A stretch of DNA of 64,000 nt from Styela clava (GCF_964204865.1 NC_135263.1:18831426-18895425), one strand, 5' to 3'. Shown: positions 1-13,500, counted from the stretch's first letter. Numbers and translations: made by a program. Notes: generated by a model from the letters alone, not told the origin.

Positions 1-3000
1 TGGTGCTATTGTCAAAGAACAACCAAGTCCGTCTAAGTTGGGACTCCGAACCCAGCTAAAAAAAATGGATAGCGCGGCGTCAGGTCTGCAGTCAGTTCGT
101 CACTGCTGTCACACGACCAACGCTTGAAAATAGAGTGTTTTACTAAAATAAAGGCACAAGACGTCTCTCTAAATGAGTAGTTACTTGAAGCGAGCTCAAG
201 GTACGAAGTTTAGATGAAAAGCGCGACCCATCTCATCGACTTGGTCCTGTCTGCACAAGACAATCATAGGACGTCATCCCATATTGGCACCGTATTGACG
301 TTTATAGATACGACATTGAAATTTCGTGATTTTAACAAACATGAATCCCGACATCGGGGTTAGGAAAAAGGCTATTCCTAGTTGGAATAGTTTACAAATA
401 ACACAAAAATGTTCTGCCATTAAATACAAGTATCTGCCAATAGTTTAGTGCACGCTAAAATTGTTCTGCGGGCCGCACGGAATGTGTCGACGGGCCGCGG
501 TTTAGACCAACCTGATCTATAATATATATATATATCATTCACATATGAGGAATGTGGTTAGTGGTTACACTGGCGTAACAATAAGAAAACAAATATTAAA
601 TACCTCGGAGACCAATACTACACAAACAGATACCTTTCCGACGGCCAGAGGTTGTGAACCGCTGCTCAAAACTATCTCTTCCTTCTCCTAGATATTCACT
701 TTGGGGCACCAGGGCAGCACAGTGACTAGCCGACAATATCGTTTAACTTTGCAATAAACAGTATTCAAGTTCGAACAAGCGCAGCGCTAATTCTGATGAG
801 TCTAGTTACTTGTTTTTGATCGTTTATACATATTTCATGATAAATGGCCGTTGCCTATCAACATTTGACGAACTGACATACCGTAATAAGGCAGCTCTAT
901 CGCAGTTTTTAGCGACTAATTTTTGTTTACTGCAACAAAACAAAAACTCCTAAAAAGACAAAATAATTATCGAGTTATTGTACAAAAAAGACATAGATCG
1001 TTTTGTTACAATTGTTGCTGTTGTGGTGGGAAAATCGCTTTTCTCCACAACAAATAAAAATAATAACTCGTCGACCCATAATTGTTATAAATTAAACGTA
1101 GCTACTGAGTCTGGCCAAGTTGGCGCTATTGTGAATTTACGGGACTGAAGATTCATTTTAAAAAGGAATCATGAAGCTGGTGGAGTAGATTTATGTGTTA
1201 GAAAATTATATCACCTTTAAAACAAGATCGAATTCGTGTATTTAATGGGAGTCTGTTTACAATGAAACCACAGCATAAATGTGTAGAAAAGATACAAAAC
1301 TATATTGTAAAATGCGTATTGGACGTTGTATAATGTTATAAAGGATAACCTGAAAATAAATATTGACATTAAAAAAGTTTTTGCTTAAAAAAATACTCAC
1401 ACTGTTTTCGCCACTTTGCTTTCACAGAAAAATAATTGAGCATGTGGTTTTAGAAAAAGGTCAGTATGCATAATCTTCGTAATCAATTTCACTTACAATG
1501 AACTCCTAAATTCACGGAATAAATCGTGACTGATAATTCACAGTTCAAAAACTTCCGGTGCAAAGGGCATTCAAAAGAATGATGTCGTAATAGAACATAC
1601 TTGTCCAATACTTTATAAACTGAAAATATGGTCAAATCATATCTCGTGATGTATCAGAATTTCTGTGGAGTAGCAAATTAAATCATTCTAGTGCGTACAT
1701 TTACTTACCAATGCAAACGATAATACATCAATATTGGCCATTTCCTGAATTGGGTTTTCGACAGAATTCTGGTATCACGCAAGGGCATGAAAAAAGCTTC
1801 GGCGTTGACTGTACCTGGTACATTTAGACTTGCTTATGAACGATATGAATGTATAGGTTTATTTGGAACCAATACAGTTGCTTTTACGTGTCGCTCATAC
1901 ACTAATTTAGAGTTAGATAGTGCATGGTGTTCGTTTACGTGAGGAAAGAGTACTTTTCTTGTACATATTGGTTATACAGAGGGTCACTCTGGGAAGTGTA
2001 TCAAGGATTCTGGATCTCATCCAAACTTGGCAAAGCAACGCTAGGCTAGTTTTTATACTTGATAAATAAATTCCATTCGAGGATCATTTATGATTTGATA
2101 TTAGAATAGAACAAAAGCGAAATGCTAGTAAATGGACACGACATTTGCGCATCGGGTAAGGATTTAGTCGAGGGTGGACAAGCGTGGTGAAATGTAGTAT
2201 TCCTATATATTTACGTAATGAAAAATTGAATAATAATTTTCGTTAATGTACCTATGACTCAAATGAGACATAAACAGTAATTTTGTCGCCTAATTTTCAT
2301 TTAAATTTGATCTTTGTTTATAGGTTGTATTCGAAGAAGAGTGAATCACTATTATGCGCAATTTTTTTTTTCTTATCGAATTTTCCTAATCTTCAGTGAT
2401 TCATACAACAAATACGATGAGGTTGCACGTTTAGCCAGTTATTATCTTTGCAATAGATAGCCTTGGGCAATCGTGACGCGATCTTTACATTATAACCGCA
2501 ATTATCGAACCATTTTCGAAAACATGAATAACCTTTGAAATACTGCTTATAAAGAGCAATTTACGAAAACAACCGAAGAGGGCGGTTTAGATATCCAAGT
2601 TCGAATTCCTCACGTTCGAACTTAAATTAGATGTGATTGGGCATGTCTGACAGAATAATCGCATGTAATAGAAATGATCGGTAATTAAAATACACTGCAA
2701 AGTCATGTAATTATCTGAATTTGATTAGTACAAAAATTAGTCATTATGAGTGGTAAATATTTATTTATCTGATCTGGTTTCACGAGTAGTCTGTTCAAAG
2801 CAGCAAATCTGTTGTAAAATGGGTTAAGTGATCAGGTGTGTTGTTTTTTATTGCTCGGCACGAATATGTTACGGCAAGTTTTTCATGTTAATTCTAGAAG
2901 TGAAAAGCACTTCGCATCGTAAAGGCGTGCACGCTACCCGAAATCATAGGAAATGTTTAGCACTTAGAATGAGCTGAGATGGATATATAACTTTAAGAAC

Positions 3001-3160
3001 GAGAGCCTAGTGTTTACATTTTATAACATACTAATTTAGAATATATATATGTGTGAGAAATATTGAAAGAAATTTCCGAGAAAGTATTAAATTTTCTCTT
3101 CTAAATTCACTTGCAATTCAGAACTCTATGAGAAATCCCTTATCAGTTCAGCATCTAATC
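1..3160. other. Intergenic/5' flank, no gene recognised
   Basis: No convincing coding exon is visible on either strand in the first 3.1 kb. A GC-rich patch at about 467-515 (GCGGGCCGC and GGGCCGCGG, then CCAACCTG) looks like the right end of an hAT-type non-autonomous element of the kind seen elsewhere in the window, but no matching left end was found. A TATATAAC sequence near 2984 lies about 175 bases before the start codon of the Link/F5-8C gene. It could be a core promoter element, but that is only position-based inference. Confidence 0.5.
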
Positions 3161-5764
3161 ATGAAAACAAATATTGTGTTAGTGTTGCTGCTGTGTGCTT
3201 CAGCTAGCTTGGCTGCCAAAGGTAAGTTAACTCAATTGTTTCACGCAATAGTAATCACTTAAAAAATTATATTTATATTTAGAAAATTATATCTGAATCC
3301 TCAGCTTTCTCTGTGTCTCAAATACACCACGGGGACGATAATCCAGGTCAATTTTAGTATAAAAATAGGCACATTGTTACAGAAAAACAAGCCATATATA
3401 CATATTTTTCATTCACAAGGAAGCCGAGTATGAGCATTGCTAACAAATGTCGACTGATATTACTGTGATAAGTTTTACACAACGTGTTTTCCGATACATA
3501 ATCAATATATCAGATGAAAGCTGAATTACCAATTAATCAAGTGTGTGGCAGAATTATATTATTAGATTTCTTAAATTCATTCTCAATTTGGTCATTTAAA
3601 TTTGAACAACTGCCAACCCATCGTAATACGACTTAATAAACTGACAGTAACGTTGGCACACATCATGCCGTCTAAAACTTCAAATGTTTTTAGTGTTCCA
3701 TGTCACAAGTGCAAAGGGAACGTATAAGATGTCTTACTGGGAAGCACATCAAGCTTGTGGGATAATGGGTGCTCATCTTGCTACACAAGCAGAATTAGAA
3801 GAGCTGAGGCAAACGTAAGTTAGTTTCAAAAAATAGCGTGATGTTAGCAATATGCTAAAATTAAATTTTGATTCAACTCGAATTAATTGCTCGAGATGTT
3901 TGACGTTGGTATTATATCTTATATGTTTGCGTACCACTATTTAAACGATCTTCAAAATTAAGAAAACTTATTAAAGATACAAAATTGCCCGTGTTGAATT
4001 ATATATATTTGAGATAAACCGTTGGCATGGTATATTCCAGTAATTTCTCTTTGTGCGCGTGTGGATGGACTTTAGACAAGACGGCATGGTTTCCAATGAC
4101 TACAGCGGTTGATGGTTGTGGTGACGCTCCTGGCTTACATCAATGCTATTGGCAGGATCATTGGGATGCTTGGTGTTATAAAGGTAATAAATGTAGCATC
4201 AAGTTTGTTTGCATCATTCATCATTTCGTCTCTCATATTACCTTTCCTTTTACCAATTTATTTTCGTGTAAACTTAGTTATGTAACATACTGAATTGTAA
4301 ACTTGTTTTATATATTCAATATATATTTCTCTTATAAATCGATTTTCACATAACTTTGGCTTGTGATCCTTACTTTCCCCGATAAAAACTCGCATGTTTT
4401 TATATAATACGGCATCACGCAATGTTTCTCTGGGGCCTCTCTGAATTTTCAACTTTATTATGAAGTATTATAAGTTAAAATAATAAATTTTAGGCGACTC
4501 TATTGGAGACTGCACTACAGCTCTCGGAATTGAAAGCGGCAAAATTGACCCTTCTCAAATCTACGCAACTTCGGAATACAAGCACACGTTTCTGATATTT
4601 TTCTCAAACATTTGGAGTGCGCAAGTCGCTCGACTTCACAATAAGGACATGGTAAATGCATGGATACCCGCACACCATCATCGTCGTGACCAACACATGG
4701 AGGTATGGTGACTTTATACGTTTATTAGTTATGGTGATACAGGTGAAAATTTGTGACAAATTTTGCGAACCATAAAGTTTGCTTCTTTTTCAAAAGCTTA
4801 ATTTAGTTGGGTCAAGTAACATAAAAATGAAGCTGTTTTTGTGGCTCGTTTTTCACTAATTTCTGGGCACCCCATTTTCATAAAAATATAAATTGATAAT
4901 GTGCTATGATATGGTCGAACTATTGCGTTGAAAGTGATGATTATTACTATTACTACTATTTGCTAGAAATAATTTTTCAGAAGAGTACGTCAAAGAGTAA
5001 GAAACTTCTATTTAAAATGTTATTTTCATTAATTTAAAACCTCAAAATATTTAATTACAGTAGCCATCCGTAGCTTTCTATATTTTTACGACTTTATTCC
5101 ATTATATTCTGTATCAGGTCGATTTGGAAAAGCCAACAGCGGTAACTGGAATATTAACACAAGGCGCAAGTCGTTATAATGTGAAAATGTGGGTTACAAA
5201 ATATTTAATCAAATTTAGCAAAGATGGTCACAATTACAAAACTGTACAAGAAGGAGGAATAGATAAGGTACATTTTAAATTATCAAATTTAATTATACAT
5301 ATTTGAAATTTCTAAATATGTTTCCACAGTTTCGCTTGAGTTATTCATATCAGTACTTAAATATACAAGCATACATCTGTTGACCTTCCCAAGACATATC
5401 TAACATAAAAGTGATGTCGGACACCTTTCTTCTAAGTTCAGTAAAAAACTAAATGCCGACGAGAACAATCTTATTACAAGCATAAGAAAAGTCGATAAAA
5501 ATCGCATTTTTTCAGAAATTCGACGGTAACGTGGATAACGATGGCTTAAAGCGCAACATGTTCCCAGAACCAGTTCTTGCTCGATATATTCAAATACAGC
5601 CACTGGAGTATCATAACCGCATTGCTCTCAGAATAGAACTTCTCGGTTGCGATCTAGAAGTATACGAAGCGGCACAAGCAATGAGTCGTGACATAGTTGT
5701 GACAAATGTTGGAGGAGAGGAAAAGCCACCAAGTGCTGACGTATTCCTCACTGGAGAAAAATAA
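3161..5764 (+). CDS. Secreted Link-domain plus F5/8 type C (discoidin) domain protein
   Basis: Six exons: 3161-3221, 3694-3814, 4041-4183, 4494-4702, 5118-5267 and 5516-5764, all with GT-AG borders; they sum to 933 nt, 310 aa. Residues 1-19 form a signal peptide ([18 protein letters not shown]). Residues about 21-108 form a Link (Xlink) domain: [40 protein letters not shown] and DAWCYKG align with the TSG-6/aggrecan pattern, including spaced cysteines and a tryptophan. Residues about 113-270 match an F5/8C discoidin domain, starting [17 protein letters not shown] and ending [12 protein letters not shown] short polar tail follows, with no membrane anchor. Inferred role: extracellular glycan binding (hyaluronan by the Link fold, a carbohydrate or lipid headgroup by the discoidin fold). 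I do not recognise this exact architecture as a named protein. The start codon is chosen because it gives the signal peptide; an upstream in-frame start at 3053 would not. Confidence 0.85.
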
Positions 5765-5873
5765 TACTCATAATGCTGATCAGCATTAGCTCCTGCTAAT
5801 ATATATGCCAGATGCCAAAAAAAAACAGACAAAAACTTACTCTCTTAAAAGGGTATGAATGTCATTTGGAAAA

Positions 5874-6039
5874 TCATTGTTCAGTTGTCTATAAAAATGA
5901 ATTGAACACTTTTTATCATTTTTAACATTCAAGAATTTCTCACTCGTTTTGAAAAATCATTGTTCAGTTGTCTATAAAAATGGACTAAACGCTTTTTATC
6001 ATCTTTAACATTCAAGAATTCCTCACTCGTTTCGATATA
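5874..6039. repeat. 83-bp tandem duplication downstream of the Link/F5-8C gene
   Basis: Two head-to-tail copies with an 83-bp period begin at 5874 and 5957 (shared start TCATTGTTCAGTTGTCTATA). They differ by scattered substitutions. They lie about 110 bases past the stop codon, so probably in the 3' UTR or just beyond it. Confidence 0.75.
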
Positions 6040-6330
6040 TATAACTTCTTTTGGAAATATATTCGAACTAGTGCTCACATTGTATAATAGTTCATTTATA
6101 TTAAAAGCTGGTTTATGTATAATCTCTAGTCTGGTATGACGTATCTATTATTTTGACGTTTGTAGAAGTAAATAAGATCAATACATATAGAAATATTGCA
6201 AAAGAGATTCAATATGCACTTATATACAGAGTGTATTGAATGCAGCACTAACAAATATAAACATCTGGCATTTGAAATGAATATGAAAGACGATGCAACA
6301 GACCGAACAACTTCAGCATCTCATTTAAGG

Positions 6331-6440
6331 CCGGTGTCCATTACATCTCAATTCTTGGACCCACATTGTTTTCGTATTATCCATCACCGATCCTCTGGTT
6401 ATTCTCATTTGCAAATTGCTTGTTTATGCTGATGATGCCA
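6331..6440 (+). pseudogene. Decayed non-LTR retrotransposon reverse transcriptase fragment
   Basis: Across shifted frames the sequence shows a block like the RT palm pattern GV-x-x-x-SILGPTLF, followed by KLLVYADDAILH. The second block contains the YADD catalytic motif of LINE reverse transcriptases. The two blocks lie in different frames, and a stop follows shortly after the YADD block. Sequence to about 6540 (LNGW and later KNM) may continue the thumb region. The fragment is a broken relic, with no LINE ends visible. Confidence 0.6.
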
Positions 6441-7153
6441 TTCTTCATTAGTGTAATAATGCAAAGTCTGACAATCAACTGAATGGATGGATATTCGGAA
6501 GCATCAATGCCAACCAAGAAAAAAATATGCTGATCAATTTGTGTAGTAACTCTGATTCAGTCAGAGTTTCAATGTTGCAAGAAACCTGAGAAAATCAACT
6601 GAATTTCGTTAATTTTCGTTTGGTTAAGCCTTTCGTTATTTTTGTTGATGAAAAATCATTGATGAAAATAAAAAAAATGCCGTGGTTGATAGTTATAGTT
6701 ATGAAACAATGCTTGAATCGCCTGCGTTACTTCGATTTGGTGATTGTATAATTAACTCATGTGTAAATGTTGTTGATGAACGGGATGGCGATATTTAGCA
6801 GTACTAATTTTAGGGAAGTATTTCACTTTCTTTATTTTTCTAAGAGGTCGTACGATTCTTCATAGAAGATCGCCTACAGCAGTTTATTTAACTAAATAAT
6901 TTAACTAAATTGAAGAAACAATACAAGCATTCAGCAACACACTGCTTAGAGTTAAAAAAAAAATGATTTTGTAATATATTTCAATTTCGTTGATTATTTG
7001 CGTAATTCATTGAAAATCAATGTCAATCAGTTTGACAAAATATGGAATTGCAACTTTGGGAGTTTATGCGTGAACGCAAAGTATGAATTAGAAAAAGAAA
7101 AATATTGTGTTGTTGATGAATCTTCCAATGCGCTTAATTTTTAAGATTGCGAA

Positions 7154-7297
7154 TAGGGCTAAGCATTTCGAATCGAATGGTTTTTTTTTGCATTCAGTCG
7201 CATTCAATTACCCATCTTTCAAGTGTTCGAGATTCAATTTGAAAAAATATTCGATTCGATTCTGAAACCACTAGGTATTCAAAAATGCCCAGCTCTA
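7154..7297. mobile_element. 144-bp MITE with 8-bp target duplication (TAGGGCTGGGC family)
   Basis: The element starts TAGGGCTAAGCATTTCGAAT and ends with the inverted TAGAGCTGGGCATTT. It is flanked by perfect 8-bp direct repeats ATTGCGAA at 7146-7153 and 7298-7305. An 8-bp duplication fits the hAT superfamily. A longer copy of the same family sits at 16284-16678. No coding capacity. Confidence 0.8.
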
Positions 7298-8246
7298 ATT
7301 GCGAACAAATGTTTATGGAATTATGATAAATCTGCGAGGCAATTTGGAAGAGGATTCGTATAATGGCGCGTCCATGCAATAGTTTCACATGAGCCTAGTT
7401 CAACACATGTATATGGGTCACAGTGAAGATCATTATCTGAAAACAATTACATGGACGATGTTTGAAATCGATTTTACACTGCGCGTTCATGCGGAAAATT
7501 ATTAGAAGATTAGATTAACTTGAATCTGTGCGCATTTGATTCTCCTATTGCAAAATCTCCAATGTTGCCTAGAAAAAAACTAGTACGACAATGATTAATT
7601 ATCAATGTCCCTATCTCATCAAGACTATTCAATATCCATCCAGCGATATAAAGTCCTGGATTTTACGAGCATTTCTATCGATTTGTACATTTTCTATCAA
7701 TAAAAACATATGTAGAAATGTATTTTGCTCGTTGTGTGGACAAGTATAGCGAAGATTTGTGCTCGAGAAGGGAAGAATTGGTTCGAAATGTTTTTACATG
7801 AACTGATAAAAGGAGACTCTTTCGGGACTCATAGAACATATAGCCCATTTCGTTATATGTCCCGATTGCAATTTACTTGCTCGCAGTTGGTGATTGCAAT
7901 AGGGTTGGCAACGTGCCGCACACCAGAGCTTCCGACGCATACCGCCAACTTATATACATATACAGTCAACCAATTATAGGCCTACATATACTGTCAAAGT
8001 CACATGCGTATACAAACAACTCAATATACAAATACAGCCACAATAATTTTACAGTAGACTTAATCAAATACTATGATATAATCATTCAGGGGAAGGGTCC
8101 ACGTGTTTATTGGGTATTACATTAAATTGCTGGCGCTCGTGGTACATAAAAATGTAGGCCTAGAATAGGTTTAAATCTATAAAGCCCTAATGCCTCACAA
8201 CAGCTGACTGAAATGCCTTCATATGTATATAGAGTTGACTAGAGAT

Positions 8247-10030
8247 CAGGGCTTCCCAAACTTTTGAGCTCGCGGCCCCTTTTGATATATATACTGAAAT
8301 TTTTCGCGGCCCTCGTTTTAAATAAATATTGCTAAACAGTTCGAAATATGCATTTTTGATATTTAATTGACACAGCTAATTCCCAGCTTTTAGTAGGCCT
8401 GGCCTACTTAATAACAAAAACAAGCACATATTTAGGCTACTCAGATTAAGGTTACTCAATTATTCAATGTAATGGGTGCGAATGCTTTTTGCTGCATAGC
8501 AGGTCCAGCCGTGGCGCAATGTTTGGGTATGCAGGCCTAACTGATGAATTACAATGTCTGGCCACCGACGGTCTAGTCCTTATCCGGAATTGTTCACACT
8601 CTTATTGATCAAACTTACACCGATTTGTGTGCTCCAAATTATCAGGGAAAAAACTCATGGTGCACCTACGAAAAAATATACTGCTTCAAAATGAAGCACA
8701 ATTTAGTCATCGTTAATATGTACTTCATGCCTTTTGAAGCAAATCAAGGTTAACTTTTCTTTCTTATCTCTGCCTAGGTTTTCTTTAAAACGCTAAAAAA
8801 TCACTCATGTTCGATAAACTCGGTTCAGCAAATGAATAAACTGCAGCCTACGAAATTGCTGCATGTATGGTTTACTTCTTCTGTTGCGTAACAATAGACC
8901 CCAACGTTACAGAAAGTGAACAATATAGAACGGTAAAATGAATTTGATTCATATAACAATCATTTGCAGTAATGAGAAACAATAAAACATTTAGAACAAA
9001 CAAAATATATGATATGTTTCGAGGCGCACTTAGCTAATCGCCTTCGGAAATCGCTAGTTTAGTGATTAAAGCCGACATTGTTATGCAAGCACGCGAAAAT
9101 CGGGTCTTACAATCAGAATATGCATTGGTATGCGCGATGATTCTACCGTTTTTCCCCGAAAATATGACTAAGCTTGAATTTCAAAAATGTTTTAAATATG
9201 AGCGCTCCCCTCAAAAAAGACTTCGTCGATAGTGCAATTTTTTAATTAACTAGTCCAGTGGAAGTGCATCGTTTCAATTTTGCTAGGGCGTCGCAAACTT
9301 TGTGATGGTATTATGATAAATAAGTTTAATTCTGAAAATTCTTTTTTTTGTAGATAAAGATTATTTTACCTTTATTTTTCAAGAAGCATTGTGCACTCCC
9401 ATCCTCTTTGCGATTTTGTATTTTTATAAAGCAGGCTTTTCTACCATGGCCTGCTAAATATGATTTCACTGAATGTGGTTAGGTTTTATTTGTTCGTTTT
9501 TATGAAACTCATTGCAATAAAGGTCTTTTATTGAAAGGTATCAACACGTATTTTCACGGAAAGTCGCAACTTGAGAATATTTTTGGAGGGCGTCACAATA
9601 CAATGAAGTTCGAGAATCACCGAGTCCTAATCGATAGCAAGAAATCTTTTTGACTTTTTAAATGGTTAATAATCTATATATATAGGATATAGCAGTTATT
9701 TTAAATGAAAACGTGCTATTAAATAAGTAAATAGAAGTCGATATTCTTATTTTGTATATTAATAAATCTCGTTATTCTCTACATCCTCCCAAAATAGGCC
9801 CTAGTGTTATTTTCGAAAGAACATTGAAGACACTGTCTTATTTTTGGGGGAACACGGTATGAAGATATATTAACTCGGAATCGTGAAATTTTTGTTTTAC
9901 ACACATTCTAATAATTGTGTTTCGAATGAAGAGACTGAAAAAGTACAATAGATATAGTACTTCGTGTAAATTTGGTGTTTACTTTTTGGCCCCTAAAATT
10001 CGTTTCGAGGCCCCTTCCAGAGAAGCCCTG
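8247..10030. mobile_element. hAT-like non-autonomous element (1.8 kb) with nested insertions
   Basis: The left end is CAGGGCTTCCCAAACTTTTG followed by GCGGCCCC; the right end reads GAGGCCCC and then GAAGCCCTG, an imperfect terminal inverted repeat typical of hAT elements (CAGGG start). Flanking 8-mers (CTAGAGAT and TAACATAT) do not match, so the target duplication has decayed or the ends are slightly misplaced. No transposase ORF is visible. A mariner-like relic lies inside at 9144-9859. Confidence 0.6.
9144..9859. repeat. Nested relic with ACCGTGTTTCCCCGAAAAT-type termini
   Basis: The left end is TACCGTTTTTCCCCGAAAAT and the right end TTTTTGGGGGAACACGGTA, inverted copies of the termini of the element at 10052-10416. 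Both ends begin at TA. It lies inside the hAT-like element at 8247-10030 and is diverged. Confidence 0.55.
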
Positions 10031-10051
10031 TAACATATGACATTGGTTAAT

Positions 10052-10416
10052 TACTGTGTTTCCGCGAAAATAAGACTGGATCTTATGTCAATTTTCTTCC
10101 GAAAAATACACTAGGGCTTATTTTCGGGGGATGTCTTATATTTTCATTTATCAAAAACAAATTTACAAAGTAGACAATTACGAGATTTTTAAACCTACAA
10201 AATATGAGATCCGATATTAATTTACTATATATATTCGAAATAACTGCAATACATATATTCTTTATCATGATACATTTCTTGCTACCCTATTAGATAAAAA
10301 CAAATGCGTTATTGACTAGGTCCTATTTTAAGGGGAGGGCTTATACTAAAATCATTTTTAAAATTCAGGCTAGGTCTTATTTTCAGCACAGGTTTTATTT
10401 TCGGGGAAACACGGTA
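10052..10416. mobile_element. Mariner/Tc1-like MITE with TA target sites
   Basis: The ends are TACTGTGTTTCCGCGAAAAT and, inverted on the right, TACCGTGTTTCCCCGAAAAT. Subterminal AAATAAGAC and GTCTTATTTTC repeats recur internally. Both ends abut TA, as expected for the Tc1/mariner (IS630) target site. No transposase is encoded. Related copies are at 9144-9859 and 51277-51342. Confidence 0.7.
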
Positions 10417-10555
10417 CGTACATTACTTGAATTGCTGTATAAATATATTGAGTATCTATATACGCATATGGCATTGGATGTACATCACTTGAATTGCCGT
10501 ATATGTATGATTTGGCTGTATATATATTCAGATGACATTGACGTTTGTATGTATG

Positions 10556-13500
10556 GACAGCACTTCGTTGATGGTGAGTGATAATGTGCCGTCATCAATT
10601 CCTTCTAATATTCATAAGCTCCCTCATTTCAATGGAAAGCAGATGACAAACTACTGATATTGGTAGGCTTTGGCCGGTATGTTAGTCGTTGGCTTCGGCC
10701 TACTCGCAGACTTGTGTAAGGAATTAATCATCATTTGCCATAAGGCTGTAAGGTATTGTTTCCCTAGTTAGCAGGTAATTTATTAGTAAGTGTGAAAAGT
10801 TGAATAGATAACTAAAGTTTAACGCCAGTGGTCATGCAAAAAATAACCAGAATTCAATTGAATTCGCCATCTACTGATGTAGGAATACGCTCGCCACCCC
10901 ACCTCTGATCACCCTGGTAGTTTCACAGGTTCCAATCCCATGCGGGGATAGTTATGTGCCATTATATTTGAAAAATAAAGCACATCAAAAATGTATTTTC
11001 AAAAAACAATTGGTTTTATCTGCAGATAGCAGTTTTATATTGAGGTTGACCATTTCAATGCTAAATTTTCCTTAGTCAAAAGGCACACTTCATTCGCAAA
11101 GTTTTGTGAATGCGCACAGTACACCAATTTGTCTAATGTTTTGATTCCATTTGCTTATAAATGCATATTACGTGTTTCACATGAATCCATCGTGCTCAGA
11201 TTCGACTGTTTTCAATGTCTGAAGGCTCTAACTGCTTAATTTTATCGGTACACGTGTGAATTTTCCAGTGTGGCATGCATTGGTCAGTTGGAGTCACTAA
11301 CATCAAGATATCTATGAGCAAGGATAAGGTAATCTAGAAGTAATATTTCATAATTTAGAGTAAAAAATGTATCTGCCTCCACAGCCCTTTTAAGTGGAAG
11401 ATATGATGCCTTGAGGGGTAATTTCTTTCAAATATTTTTCAGCATTATGGTTCTTCTAGTGAAAATGGGTTTAGGCGGCTTCTTTTAAAGTGTGGTAGGT
11501 CTAGTCTGAAGACACATTAAATGTTTATACTAACTGCAAAGTGATATTGCAACGCATACAAATTAACAGAAATTGTTGAAATAGTCCTGCCTTTTGCCTT
11601 CTTTCAAAATCCACCTTTTTCTAACTATTCTTTTCCTCTCAGGGGATGGCGAAAATTCAAATATTGATGGGACATAATCAGCTGAAAATGGGTTATCTTT
11701 CCTTTTTCCTGAAAGAAATTACACACTAATCATCAATTGACAGTACAGTACTAAGTTTGTGTATCAATGAATTGATGTCGCTAAGAGCTTCTGGTTATTT
11801 TCTTCATGAACACTGCTGCTATTTTTACGCCTATTAATAGAGTAATAGATTACCTGCTAACTAACGAAACATTCAGACAACCCCTTCTGACCATTGATGA
11901 AGATTTCTTTCAATTTAAAACGCAAATATGCCTACCAATTACAGTAGAATATAGGATAGGATTTATCTGGGGTGGAGGATTGCATGTGCAACATCGTACG
12001 ATTACCATTCTATGTCGGGATTAGTTAGCCAGTTATTGGACACGTTTAGTGGCCATAACGATCGTTTCAAAATTTTGTTGTTATTGGACACGTTTAGTGG
12101 CCATAACGATCGTTTCAATATTATGTTGTTGTTGTTCTTGTTCTTTGGCACGTTTTTAAAAAATCGCTTTTCTTTTCGAATACTGGACCAATTGCTTTGA
12201 AATTTTCAGTGGTTAAAGATTAATTTCTTCGCTAGAAGGCTATTACTTTTATTTATTTCAAAATTTTGCGTGAATTCTATGAAATTTGATATTCCGTCTA
12301 AAATTTTGCGGTATTATTTTTTATCCATGGGAACACGGATTTTAGTCAGTGTCATGACTGGTTGTACGTTTTGATTCTGCAAAATTCTTGCTACTGGAAA
12401 TTCAGAACTTTTTTGAGGGTACCGGTAGCGTCAAAGGTACCGGTAAAGACTGATTCGCTCTGGTCTAACGTGCCCATATATTTGTGCGTAGCTCTCTTGT
12501 TGGACACGTTTAGTGGCCATAACGATCGTTTCAATATTATGTTGTTGTTGTTCTTGTTCTTTGACACGTTTTTAAAAAATCGCTTTTCTCTTCGAATACT
12601 GGACCAATTGCTTTGAAATTTTCAGTGGTTAAAGATTAATTTCTTCGCTAGAAGGCTATTACTTTTATTTATTTCAAAATTTTGCGTGAATTCTATGAAA
12701 TTTGATATTTCGTCTAAAATTTTGCTGTATTATTTTTTATCCATGGGAACACGGATTTTAGTCAGTGTCATGACTGGCTGTACGTTTTGATTCTGCAAAA
12801 TTCTTGCTACTGGAAATTCAGAACTTTTTTTAGGGTACCGGTAGCGTCAAAGGTACCGGTAAAGACTGATTCGCTCTGGTCTAACGTGTCCATATATTTG
12901 TGCGTAGCTCTCTTGTTTGTTTTCAGAAGCATGGACTTGAAGGGATGTCGTAACCGACCAGCGGTTGTGTGAACCACCCTCAGTGGGAGGAGAGCTGCAA
13001 TCCCCTCGCACATAACTATTCCTGCATGGGATTGGAACCTGTGAAACTACCAGGGTGATAAGAGATGCGGTGGCGAGCGTATTCCTAGATGGTGAATTCA
13101 ATTGAATTCTAGTTATTTTTTGCATGAGAACTGGCGTTAAACTTTAGTTATCTATTCAACTTTTCACACTTACTAATAGATTACCTGCTAACTAGAGTAA
13201 CAATCATTGAGGTTATATATACACCTCAATGGAAACAATACCTTGCGGCAATTGGTGATTGGCTCCTTACACAACAGCACAAGTCAAGTCTGCAAGTAGA
13301 CAAGCAAGTAGGCCTACCAATAGCAATAACAGTAGTTTATTATCTGCTTTCAATAAAAATGAGGGCGCTTATGAATATTTAAAGAAATTGATAACGGCAC
13401 ATTATCACTCACGATCAAGGAAGTGCTGTCTGCAAACAGTGAAACACAAGCGAGACGACTTCTGGTCTTGATACCAAGCAGTCCTGCCAATAGATGATAT

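Noticed and set aside
8500-8560. Possible tRNA-derived SINE (GCCGTGGCGCAATG resembles a box A)
   Set aside because: No box B (GGTTCGANNCC) at the right distance and no repeated copy in the window.
10312-10581. 89-aa plus-strand ORF ending in QHFVDGE
   Set aside because: Only the last residues belong to the THAP exon; the rest is mariner-like MITE and unrelated AT-rich sequence, so the ORF is a chance fusion at an element border.
11806-12200. Short ORFs of 62-72 aa repeated in THAP element copies
   Set aside because: They are repeated only because the DNA is repeated; codon changes between copies show no sign of protein constraint, and no domain is recognised.
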